A DNA stretch of 64,000 nucleotides. It comes from PALSA-270 sp963770245 (lineage in GTDB: Bacteria; Acidobacteriota; Terriglobia; Terriglobales; Acidobacteriaceae). The position numbers and the translations under genes are program-made. Where the stretch lies: the NCBI GenBank assembly GCA_963770245.1, contig CAVYOX010000013.1:124001-188000 (forward strand), given 5' to 3'. Positions within the stretch are counted from its first letter, which is position 1; every line of letters begins with the position of its first letter. A model generated the notes under the pieces. It was not told where the DNA came from, searched no databases, and saw only the letters and a program-made list of their open reading frames with translations. This document shows positions 35,859 through 43,414 of the stretch, in pieces.

Positions 35859-36341
35859 AGGCATGTGCAAAACATCGGTTCCAACGTGTTTCGCTCCGGA
35901 GCCTTAGCCGAGGCTGGGGGTGTGAGTTCAGATACGATTCGACACTATGAAAAGATCGGTGTTCTCCCGAGAGCCACGCGAACTGAGTCTGGCTACCGAT
36001 TGTTTCCGGCAAGCGCAGTAGAGCGAGTGCTGGTTGTACAAAGAGCACTTCGTATCGGATTCACCTTGGCGGAACTTGCAGAGGTCTTGAAAGCCCGTGA
36101 TGCTGGTGGTGCTCCATGCCAGCGGGTGTACGAACTCGCAAAGGAAAAACTCAAGGGAATCAGTGCAGACATCGTAGCCATGAAGCGCACCGAACAATAT
36201 CTCAAGCAGATTTTATCTGGCTGGGAACATCGGATGCAGCGAACGGCTCTCGGACAGAAATCGAACCTGCTGCACTCGCTCACCGGGGATATCAGCGGTT
36301 CCAAGCGAAAGAAAACTCAATTTCAGAGGAGAAAAACGTGA
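35838..36341 (+). CDS. MerR family transcriptional regulator
   Basis: Up to 167 residues. MerR helix-turn-helix and wing: FRSGALAEAGGVSSDTIRHY, then EKIGVLPRATRTESGYRLF, followed by a long dimerisation helix and a single cysteine in GGAPCQRVYELAKEKL, which aligns with the metal-site region of heavy-metal sensors. ATG 35838 lies inside the probable MerR-type promoter, so translation more likely starts at GTG 35865 or GTG 35886. It overlaps the following secreted-protein gene by 4 bp, so both are one transcript under autoregulation. Confidence 0.88.
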   Translation: MHSRVHTRHVQNIGSNVFRSGALAEAGGVSSDTIRHYEKIGVLPRATRTESGYRLFPASAVERVLVVQRALRIGFTLAELAEVLKARDAGGAPCQRVYELAKEKLKGISADIVAMKRTEQYLKQILSGWEHRMQRTALGQKSNLLHSLTGDISGSKRKKTQFQRRKT

Positions 36342-36838
36342 GGACAATAATCGCAGTGTTCTTATTCGGTGGGCTCCAATTAGCAGCACAGGACATGCAG
36401 TCCTGCCCTATGCACAAAGAACACATTAAGGAACCGCATCAGGCAGATGTTGAGAAACACGGCGACGAGGCGATGGGATTTCCCCGTGAAGCCACGACGC
36501 ATCACTTCCGTTTGTTCCCCGACGGCGGGGCCATTGAGGTAGTCGTAAATGACCGCAAAGACACCCAAAACGTTCAGGCGATCCGGTCGCACCTAACGCA
36601 CATTGTCATGATGTTCTCGAACGGCGACTTCTCAATCCCAATGTTCGTCCACAGCCAAACTCCACCCGGCGTCACGGAGATGAAGGACAAACGCAGCGCA
36701 ATCGTGTACAGCTTTGAAGAGTTACCAGACGGCGGCAAAGTACGGATCAAAACATCGGATCGTGACGCTCTGAACGCGATCCATGACTTCCTGACTTTTC
36801 AGATCGAAGACCATCAAACCGGGGACAAACTTGATTGA
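36338..36838 (+). CDS. Secreted CPMH-motif protein of unknown function
   Basis: 166 residues from GTG 36338 with AGAGGAG about 6 nt upstream. Signal peptide (TIIAVFLFGGLQLAAQ), then SCPMHKEH, a Cys-Met-His cluster like those in copper-handling proteins, and a conserved body with TTHHFRLFPDGGAIEVVVND and a C-terminal FLTFQIEDHQTGD. Translationally coupled to the MerR regulator, so probably induced by the same metal or toxic signal. Conserved in acidobacteria as far as I recall, but without assigned function; a periplasmic metal-binding role is inference. Confidence 0.82.
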   Translation: MRTIIAVFLFGGLQLAAQDMQSCPMHKEHIKEPHQADVEKHGDEAMGFPREATTHHFRLFPDGGAIEVVVNDRKDTQNVQAIRSHLTHIVMMFSNGDFSIPMFVHSQTPPGVTEMKDKRSAIVYSFEELPDGGKVRIKTSDRDALNAIHDFLTFQIEDHQTGDKLD

Positions 36839-36901
36839 CATTGCCTTTGTCTTGCAGGCCGTGTTCCGCGGCTGCGCGAGCCAGTGAATGCCGTGCTCAT
36901 G

Positions 36902-36930
36902 TTGACATGTTCCGATAGTTCTGCAACTAT
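36902..36930 (+). promoter_or_regulatory. arsR promoter with ArsR-type palindromic operator
   Basis: TTGACA (36902-36907) and AACTAT (36925-36930) are separated by 17 bp. The perfect dyad ATAGTT-CTGC-AACTAT (36915-36930) covers the -10. The arsR ATG is at 36937, about where transcription should start, so the message appears leaderless. An arsenite-responsive ArsR bound here would block RNA polymerase. Confidence 0.75.
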
Positions 36931-36936
36931 AGAAAT

Positions 36937-37290
36937 ATGCCGGGTCAAGTCTCCCAACCGTTGGAGCGGATAGCCGAATACGCGGATAGGCTTTCCGCTA
37001 TGGGGTCCGAACCACGACTGCGAATCATGCAGCTCCTACTGTCGGCGCACCCAGACGGTCTAGTCGTCTCCGAAATTCAGGAGGAGCTAGAGATTCCCAA
37101 TTCCACCCTATCTCATCACCTTGAAAAGCTTAAGGGCGAGGACCTTGTCCGCGTGCAGCGCGAAAGCACGTTCTTGCGGTACACCGCCAACACCAAGGCA
37201 CTCGAGGAATTGCTGCAATTCCTGTACGCCGAATGCTGTACCCGAAACCAGGCCGTTAAGCCGGAACGAATCGTTCGCCTTTGTAAATAG
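36937..37290 (+). CDS. arsR: ArsR family arsenic-responsive repressor
   Basis: 117 residues: ArsR/SmtB winged helix (LSAMGSEPRLRIMQLLLSAH, then IPNSTLSHHLEKLKGEDLV) and a C-terminal YAECCTRNQ, a vicinal cysteine pair suited to As(III) binding. The binding position differs from the classical ELCVC helix site, so it belongs to an alternative As-sensing ArsR type. First gene of arsR-arsM-arsC-aqpS and expected to repress this operon through the dyad overlapping its -10. Confidence 0.93.
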   Translation: MPGQVSQPLERIAEYADRLSAMGSEPRLRIMQLLLSAHPDGLVVSEIQEELEIPNSTLSHHLEKLKGEDLVRVQRESTFLRYTANTKALEELLQFLYAECCTRNQAVKPERIVRLCK

Positions 37291-37299
37291 GGAGAATGT

Positions 37300-38148
37300 A
37301 TGAGCACCTCAGACATCAAGGAAGTGGTGAAAAAAAAATACGGACAAGCTGCCCTGCGGGTGACAACCGGCGGCAGCTCTTGTTGCGGAGCGACCGTCGG
37401 CAGCGGCTGCGGCGACCCCATCACTTCCAATCTCTACGACAGGGCACAAGCGCTCGAGATTCCCGAGGAAGCTCTACTCGCCTCGCTCGGCTGCGGCAAT
37501 CCCACTGCGCTCGCCGACCTCAGTCCCGGCGAGGTCGTCCTCGACCTCGGCTCCGGCGGCGGCATTGACGTCCTGCTTTCCGCCCAGCGCGTGGGGCCTA
37601 CTGGTAAAGCCTACGGGCTCGACATGACGGATGAGATGCTCGTTCTGGCTGGGGAGAACCAGCGCAAGGCAGGAGTCGAAAATGTCGAGTTCTTGAAGGG
37701 CGAAATCGAGCATATCCCGCTACCGGATAACTCGATGGATGTCATCATTTCCAATTGCGTGATCAACCTTTCCGCCGACAAAGATCGAGTGCTCAGAGAA
37801 GCTTTCCGAGTTTTGAAACCGGGTGGACGGTTCGCTGTCTCCGATGTTGTCACTCGTGGCCAGATGCTACCGGCGATTCGCGAAAACGTGCTTCTGTGGG
37901 TGGGTTGCGTTGCCGGTGCGCTCGAAGAGAACGAGTACCGTAGGAAACTCACGGCTGCTGGATTTGAGAACATCGAGATTCAGCCCACGAGGGTTTATCG
38001 CATCGAAGATGCTCGTGAGTTCCTGTCCGGCCAGAACATCGACCTGGATGCTGTCGCGCCCGAAATAGATGGCAAATTTATGAGTGCCTTCATTCGCGCC
38101 GTCAAACCTCAACCGACACCGTGCTGCGCCACATCCTGTTGCCCGTGA
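37300..38148 (+). CDS. arsM: Arsenite S-adenosylmethionine methyltransferase ArsM
   Basis: 282 residues, Rossmann methyltransferase with SAM motif VLDLGSGGGIDVLLSA. Arsenic-binding cysteines: C65 (SLGCGNP), C153 (SNCVINL) and C203 (VGCVAG), plus Cys-rich ends (SSCCGATVGSGCG and PCCATSCCP). It methylates As(III) to volatile or less retained methylated arsenicals in the cytoplasm. It starts 9 bp after arsR. Confidence 0.96.
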   Translation: MSTSDIKEVVKKKYGQAALRVTTGGSSCCGATVGSGCGDPITSNLYDRAQALEIPEEALLASLGCGNPTALADLSPGEVVLDLGSGGGIDVLLSAQRVGPTGKAYGLDMTDEMLVLAGENQRKAGVENVEFLKGEIEHIPLPDNSMDVIISNCVINLSADKDRVLREAFRVLKPGGRFAVSDVVTRGQMLPAIRENVLLWVGCVAGALEENEYRRKLTAAGFENIEIQPTRVYRIEDAREFLSGQNIDLDAVAPEIDGKFMSAFIRAVKPQPTPCCATSCCP

Positions 38149-38156
38149 GAACCACG

Positions 38157-38648
38157 ATGCCAGAGCACTACAGCGTCCTGTTCCTATGCACGGGAAATTC
38201 GGCTCGCTCCATCATGGCCGAGGCAATCATGAACTACAAAGGCCGACCGAACTTCACCGCCTACAGCGCCGGTAGCCATCCATCAGGGGCAGTCCGACCA
38301 GAAGCGATTCAGCAGCTGGAGAATGCCCACTTGCCGACAAGCGGTCTCCGCAGCAAGAGTTGGGACGAGTTCGCGAAGCCCGGCGCCCCCAAGCTGGATT
38401 TTGTCTTCACCGTCTGTGATAACGCTGCCAAGGAAGTCTGCCCCTTTTGGCCCGGCCAACCGCTGACGGCTCACTGGGGAGTTCCCGACCCCGCGGCGGC
38501 GTCGGGAACGGAGAAGGAGATGGAACGGGCATACCGCGATGCCTTCACTACGCTCGATCGCCGAATTAGTTTGTTTCTTAGCCTGCCTCTTGCCAGCATC
38601 GACAAACTGGCAATCAAGAAAGCAATCGACAAGATCGGTCAGCAATGA
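38157..38648 (+). CDS. arsC: Arsenate reductase, low-molecular-weight phosphatase (thioredoxin) type
   Basis: 163 residues from ATG 38157, 8 bp after arsM (an in-frame GTG at 38121 overlaps arsM). P-loop C11-x5-R17 in CTGNSARS, plus C87 (TVCDNA) and C95 (EVCPFWPG), the cysteines of the intramolecular relay regenerated by thioredoxin. It reduces As(V) to As(III) for methylation or export. Confidence 0.93.
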   Translation: MPEHYSVLFLCTGNSARSIMAEAIMNYKGRPNFTAYSAGSHPSGAVRPEAIQQLENAHLPTSGLRSKSWDEFAKPGAPKLDFVFTVCDNAAKEVCPFWPGQPLTAHWGVPDPAAASGTEKEMERAYRDAFTTLDRRISLFLSLPLASIDKLAIKKAIDKIGQQ

Positions 38649-39340
38649 AATTCAACCTTCGCGTCCGACTGACGGCTGAATTTCTGGGCAGCGCGTTTCT
38701 GGTTGCTGCGATCATCGGGTCTGGGGTCATGGGCGAACGGCTGGCGGGCGGAAATGTCGCCATTGCGCTGCTGGCGAACACGATTGCGACAGGTGCGGCA
38801 TTGCTCGCCCTCATCCTGACATTTGCCCCGATTTCTGGTGCGCACTTGAACCCCGCGGTTACCCTCGCGGACGCAATTGAGCATGGTATCGCGTGGAGCG
38901 ACGCGCTAGCCTACATGTGCTTGCAATGTGCGGGAGGGATTGCCGGCGCAATCATCGCGCATCTGATGTTTGGACTGCGCTGGTATTCGTTCTCGTCACA
39001 TGCTCGACATGGAAGGGCGCAGGTTTTCAGTGAGTTTGTGGCTACATTCGGACTTGTGTTAGTCATCTGGGGGTGTTCGCGTCTAAATTCCCGGTCAGTA
39101 CCACTCGCGGTCGCGAGCTACATCACCGCCGCCTACTGGTTCACCGCATCAACCTCGTTCGCGAACCCGGCAGTGACGATCGCTCGTTCCTTGTCTGACA
39201 CCTTCGCGGGGATTCGACTGTCAGATGTTGCTCCATTCATCGCGGCTCAACTGGCGGGAGCCTTGGGCGCGACCTTCCTGTTCCGATGGCTTGTCCCACA
39301 CTCCCCAGCACGACCAAGTTCTGCCGCCCTACCCTCGTAG
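38645..39340 (+). CDS. aqpS: Aquaglyceroporin-type channel, AqpS-like
   Basis: 231 residues with six TM helices and two NPA loops: GAHLNPAVTL (N69-A71) and SFANPAVTIA (N174-A176). The residue after the second NPA is Val instead of the usual Arg, widening the selectivity filter as in arsenite-conducting AqpS. It overlaps arsC by 4 bp (ATGA). In such operons the channel lets arsenite leave down its gradient, replacing an ArsB/Acr3 pump, which is absent here. Confidence 0.92.
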   Translation: MKFNLRVRLTAEFLGSAFLVAAIIGSGVMGERLAGGNVAIALLANTIATGAALLALILTFAPISGAHLNPAVTLADAIEHGIAWSDALAYMCLQCAGGIAGAIIAHLMFGLRWYSFSSHARHGRAQVFSEFVATFGLVLVIWGCSRLNSRSVPLAVASYITAAYWFTASTSFANPAVTIARSLSDTFAGIRLSDVAPFIAAQLAGALGATFLFRWLVPHSPARPSSAALPS

Positions 39341-39506
39341 GGGTCTCTGAAAACTGAGATCAGACCGAAAGCCAAGGTCTTCGGCACGATGCGACCCGCC
39401 TGAGCCGCGGTCCCCAACAACAAAACCTGCCGACCGTCCTGAACCGGGTCGTGCCGGGCGACTCGGTAAGGCCCTTGAGCACACAGACGGAAAGCGCTCG
39501 CCTCCG

Positions 39507-40526
39507 TCAGTCCGCCTTACGCCAACTCGCGTCACGATCGTATCGAGACAAAGTTTTCGCGATTTCAGCCGTCCTGGGGCCGAGATCCTTTTCATACACA
39601 ATCCCGTCTTGACTGACGATAAAGGTCATTACTCCCGATGATCGGTATTCCGCTGGATACGCCACGAACGCGAACCCGCGGGTCATCTTTCCGTCCACCA
39701 CATAAGTACGCGAACCGCCGGGAGCCCTTGCTCCTTGACCCTTCAAAATCCGAAAGTAGTAACCTTGGAACGGCTGCGGCTGCTGACCGATGGCTTCGGT
39801 ATGTCCGTCATTTGCAGCCGAGGCTACCAGCGGACCAATCGGACTGGTGGTTTCCCCCGAGGCCGTTTCCCAGTAGAGCCCGTTGTGTTTGCCGGGGTCG
39901 CTGAAAATCTTCTGCGCATACTGGGGATTCTTATCGCCGTCGTGAGGTTGCGCGTCATATTCCATTTCCGCATCCACCAACTCCCGGCACACTTCGATTG
40001 CGGCCAGCTCGTTTTTCCCAACTCGGCGATACAGAATCTCTTGCCTGCCGACTGCGGTATCGAAATACCACGCGTTACCCTGATGCGCGAGCGGAATCGG
40101 TGTGGGCCAGTTTTCCGCGCCAACGTACAGGGTTGTGGTGCCATCCGGCTCGGTCACCAGGCGATGCATCTGCTGATATTTCTCGACGAACTGCGCCCGG
40201 TCGCTCGCATCTTCAGTTTCGTCACCCGAGGAGATGATATCTTTCGCATCCGACCCCAGAATTCCCGCTAAAGCCTGCTGATCGTTACTTTGGAGCGCCG
40301 AAACCAGAGCCGTACTCGCCTCCGCCGCGGAAGAAAAAGTCTGCTGGCCGGCTCGTGGCCCCAAGGATCTGCCGGCCGGGGTTCGCTCGCGCGCGGGGGC
40401 GCGCGAGGTGGAAGATTGCCCCACCGCTAGGTTGCATGCAATGAGTAACGCCGCCAAAGTGGTGAGAGTCGCGATGCCGCCCATGCCACTGCGGGCCAGT
40501 TGTTGAGAACTGCTGCTCGCCGCCAT
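39507..40526 (-). CDS. DUF2950 family protein
   Basis: About 339 residues from ATG 40526 (AAGGA about 10 nt upstream; ATG 40583 possible). Signal or membrane segment near the start (GGIATLTTLAALLIACNLAV), then the conserved DUF2950 body with YAQKIFSDPGKHNGLYW and GYYFRILKGQGARAPGG. Function unknown. It is 69 bp behind a DUF3300 gene; this pair recurs in acidobacteria and proteobacteria and is presumed envelope-related. Confidence 0.9.
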   Translation of the reverse strand: MAASSSSQQLARSGMGGIATLTTLAALLIACNLAVGQSSTSRAPARERTPAGRSLGPRAGQQTFSSAAEASTALVSALQSNDQQALAGILGSDAKDIISSGDETEDASDRAQFVEKYQQMHRLVTEPDGTTTLYVGAENWPTPIPLAHQGNAWYFDTAVGRQEILYRRVGKNELAAIEVCRELVDAEMEYDAQPHDGDKNPQYAQKIFSDPGKHNGLYWETASGETTSPIGPLVASAANDGHTEAIGQQPQPFQGYYFRILKGQGARAPGGSRTYVVDGKMTRGFAFVAYPAEYRSSGVMTFIVSQDGIVYEKDLGPRTAEIAKTLSRYDRDASWRKAD

Positions 40527-40595
40527 AAATCTTCGATTCCTTTCTGGCATAAGCCAACCTGGGAGCCGTTGATCATTGATCATTCCACGTATCGG

Positions 40596-41744
40596 TTACC
40601 GCCTACCGCCGCCGTGCCCTCCACCGCCATGCGAACCGCCTCCGCCTGCGCGCATTCCTGCGCTGCCGCCGAAGCTCGACCTGCCTCGCGAGGAGTAGCC
40701 ACGCGCGTATCCGCCGTGACTGTATCCGCTTAATGCGCCTGAGCGCGTACCGGCATAGGCTCTGCCTGAAGCGCCTGCAAAGCCCCTGCTGGCTCCGGTG
40801 TATCCTCTAGCTCCAGCGCCGGCATAGCCTCTGGCCCCGGGCCCGGCAAAACCGCGCGCGCCGCGATCCCCGCGTGCGTAAGGAGCGAATCCTCGGTAAT
40901 TGCCATGCATGTAGGCGTTGCGGTTGTAGAAAGCCTGACTGTGAAACCCATACCGAACGCCACCATAGCGCAGGAAGCCGCCGTGCCAATTGAAGCCCCA
41001 GGCGGGCCAGCCCCAGCCGAATCCGAAGAACGGGCCAATGCCGAAGCCAACGCCGAAAGAAAGATACGGCCCCCCGACGCCCCACCAGGGATAGAACCCT
41101 GGCCACAGCCCTACCGGATAGCCATAGATCAACTCGGGATCGTAACTGGGAACGTAAACCACATTCGGATTCGTCGGCTGAATGTCTACGTCGGACCCCT
41201 CGTCGGTGACCGTCTGCTGGGGAGTTGTCTTCAGATTCCCCGATGCCTGCGCTTTTTGGCGCATGAACTGGATGGCCTGCATGACGTCCGCCTGCTGGTT
41301 ATAATTCGCGTCACCCAGCTCGGAAGTCCAGGAGAGATTCTTGTCTAGGTTTGCCAGCACGGAGGGAAATGGAGTGAGCGCCTTGACGCTCGGATCCCAG
41401 TCCTGTTGGTTCACCGCGTCACCCAAGTCCTTGCCTTTGAGATTTGGATTCTGTTGCAGGAATCGTTCCGCCTCGACGATTTGCGTCGGATAGGCGGAGG
41501 CGGCAAGAATCTGCGCCACTAACGCATCGGGATACAAGGCGATCGGAGCCACCAACTCGTGCAGCTGTTCGGGTGTCAAGGGCGCGGTCGGCGGCTTGGC
41601 TTGGGAGGGCGGAGGAGGAGCCTGCGCCGAAGGCTGATCTTGCGCCCAACTCGGAGCTGCCAGCAGCGAAGCTGCGATGATCGCTGATGCGACCGCACAG
41701 GCAATCGCGCTCGGAACGGATTTAATCAGTAAATTGAATTTCAT
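40596..41744 (-). CDS. DUF3300 family protein with Gly/Tyr/Arg-rich tail
   Basis: 382 residues from ATG 41744 (GGGAGAAG just upstream). Signal peptide (SAIIAASLLAAPSWAQ), Pro/Ala-rich segment, then the DUF3300 body (LVAPIALYPDALVAQILAAS, VVYVPSYDPELIYGYP). The C-terminal third is low complexity: Gly/Trp/Phe-rich, then RGYAGAG-type repeats, ending GGGGHGGGRR. Role unknown; the tail suggests a surface-exposed or disordered adhesive region. First gene of a pair with DUF2950. Confidence 0.9.
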   Translation of the reverse strand: MKFNLLIKSVPSAIACAVASAIIAASLLAAPSWAQDQPSAQAPPPPSQAKPPTAPLTPEQLHELVAPIALYPDALVAQILAASAYPTQIVEAERFLQQNPNLKGKDLGDAVNQQDWDPSVKALTPFPSVLANLDKNLSWTSELGDANYNQQADVMQAIQFMRQKAQASGNLKTTPQQTVTDEGSDVDIQPTNPNVVYVPSYDPELIYGYPVGLWPGFYPWWGVGGPYLSFGVGFGIGPFFGFGWGWPAWGFNWHGGFLRYGGVRYGFHSQAFYNRNAYMHGNYRGFAPYARGDRGARGFAGPGARGYAGAGARGYTGASRGFAGASGRAYAGTRSGALSGYSHGGYARGYSSRGRSSFGGSAGMRAGGGGSHGGGGHGGGRR

Positions 41745-41771
41745 GGCTTCTCCCTGCCTGCTTTGTCCCAA

Positions 41772-42648
41772 AGACTAAGCTCTCATACCGAGGGCGAATC
41801 TGCATAGTGATCGTTCTCTTGTTCGTGATCCGCATCCGCCCTCACACTAGGTGTGATGCGAAAAGCTCGAACGACGTACACCCAGCTCGTGCCCTAAAAC
41901 CTCTGCCAGATTAGACTATGAATTTTGAAGATCTTTAGAATTAACGCAATACACTCAGGAGTCAAAGTAAACCATGAGGCTCGGGGTCGCGGTTTGTGTT
42001 TCCGAGTGAGCAGCCAGACGCCGATCATGGTACGCCTTTTTGACGTCTATCGGCGTCCGAGGAAACAAATCGAGAATACTTCTCAAGGAAGTAAAGTTCG
42101 GGCCATGAAGCCTGACAGTCGATTTGTTTGAGCAGAGCGCCTAACTCGAGGTTCCTCCTTCGAAAGATCGATGGCTGCACCCCAGCGAAGTCGAGAAAAA
42201 ATGCAAGCCGGCGCTCGCCAGACCGGCAAAACCTCAACTTTTCGACGCTTGTTCCCAGACTACGAGTTGACCTGCCCACCGAAGCGGAACAGGCGGAAAA
42301 AGAACCTAAAACTTCCTTCAACGCCACGCGCCGCCGACAATCGCCCGAAATCGCCTGTGAGTTGCAAATCAACCGTCATGCGATCGGCAAATCCCTCCAA
42401 AGTAAAGCCGGATGCCCGAAGCCAGGCCAATCTCGTGCAGCAGGGGAGGATGTGGCAAGTGAGAAATTGTGTGAATCTCCGAAGAAAGTTGGGCGACCAG
42501 ATGGGCGTTTTCCTAAATAGCATCGGCTACCACGGGATCCGGTTGCTTGTTTGCCAAGGTTCTGTCTGGTTCATGGACATTGCCGTCAACAATTGGCCAG
42601 CACTATCGTGCAGTTTCGTCTTGCACACCGGTTTGGAGGTTGCTACAT
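41772..42648. other. Long non-coding stretch with one perfect dyad
   Basis: 877 bp upstream of the DUF3300 gene and the toxin-antitoxin pair. The frames present are rich in Arg/Ser/Lys without family features. TCACAC-TAG-GTGTGA (41842-41856) is a perfect dyad 98 bp upstream of the DUF3300 start and may be its operator. Nothing else is recognised. Confidence 0.45.
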
Positions 42649-42660
42649 TTGTTATAACAA
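42649..42660 (+). promoter_or_regulatory. Toxin-antitoxin operator palindrome over the -10
   Basis: TTGTTATAACAA is a perfect 12-bp palindrome containing a TATAAC -10-like box, 20 bp before the antitoxin ATG. Position and symmetry fit autoregulation by the AbrB-type antitoxin dimer. Confidence 0.6.
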
Positions 42661-42680
42661 TGGGACAGGAGAAGGACAAG

Positions 42681-42908
42681 ATGATCGAACTCAAGGTCCG
42701 CAAAATCGGCAATTCCCTTGGCGTCGTGCTTCCCAAGGAAGCCGTCAACCGACTGCACGCACGGGATGGTGACCGCCTTTTCCTCATCGAAGGACCCCAC
42801 GGAAGCTTTCAGCTCACTCCTTACGATCCCGCCTTCGAAAAGAAAATGGAGAAGGCAGAGGACATCATTGGCCGCTACCGCAACACGCTAAACGCGCTGG
42901 CGAAGTGA
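42681..42908 (+). CDS. AbrB/MazE-type antitoxin
   Basis: 75 residues: swapped-hairpin AbrB fold with VRKIGNSLGVVLPKEAVNRL and DGDRLFLIEG at the N-terminus, and a C-terminal helix that should bind the toxin. AGGAGAAGG precedes the ATG. Overlaps the toxin start by 4 bp. AbrB antitoxins paired with Doc toxins are a known combination. Confidence 0.92.
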   Translation: MIELKVRKIGNSLGVVLPKEAVNRLHARDGDRLFLIEGPHGSFQLTPYDPAFEKKMEKAEDIIGRYRNTLNALAK

Positions 42909-43294
42909 ATGAACCCGTGTGGATCGATGAGGGAGACGCCCTCGCGCTTCATGATCGCCTTCTTGCCCTCGACGGCGGCGCTGCCGGAGTGCGCGATCCC
43001 GGCCTTCTTCAGTCCGCCCTTGCCCGGCCGCAGCAACTCAATGCCTACAGGGGTCATCCGGAACTCATCGATCTGGCGGCTGCCTACACCGTCGGCATGG
43101 TTCGCAACCAGCCCTTTATCGACGGGAATAAGCGCACCGGTTTTGTCGTCGGTGTCCTGTTCCTCGAAATCAACGCGTACCGCTTTACGGCCCCCGAAGA
43201 AGAGGCCACGCAGGCCGTCCTCGACCTCGCTGCCGGAACCCTCGACGAAGCCGCCTTCGCTGCCTGGATGCGCGTTAACGCGAAGCACCACTGA
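42905..43294 (+). CDS. Doc/Fic family toxin with altered Fic motif
   Basis: 129 residues from GTG 42905. Doc-type helical fold: HDRLLALDGGAAGVRDPGLL and SALARPQQLNAY, then the active loop RNQPFIDGNKRTGF. The canonical loop is HPFxDGNKR; here the catalytic His is Gln69 (codon CAG). Doc toxins phosphorylate elongation factor Tu, and the His is needed for catalysis in characterised family members. The product may therefore be inactive or have changed chemistry. Cotranslated with the antitoxin. Confidence 0.9.
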   Translation: MNEPVWIDEGDALALHDRLLALDGGAAGVRDPGLLQSALARPQQLNAYRGHPELIDLAAAYTVGMVRNQPFIDGNKRTGFVVGVLFLEINAYRFTAPEEEATQAVLDLAAGTLDEAAFAAWMRVNAKHH

Positions 43295-43414
43295 TGCCCT
43301 AAGATCCGATCCGGTAGTGGCGAGGAGCACCCGACTCGGACCGGACTGGAATCGTGCCTCACCGAATGCAGCGAAAAAAATCGGGAGCAATCTGTTTTTG
43401 GTGAATGACTGGAG

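Noticed and set aside
42171..42680. 170-residue N-terminal extension of the AbrB antitoxin
   Set aside because: Arg/Ser-rich with no similarity; AGGAGAAGG and the operator palindrome place the start at 42681.
42655..43300. Toxin-antitoxin pair as part of an integrated mobile element
   Set aside because: No integrase, transposase, direct repeats or tRNA target was found around it.
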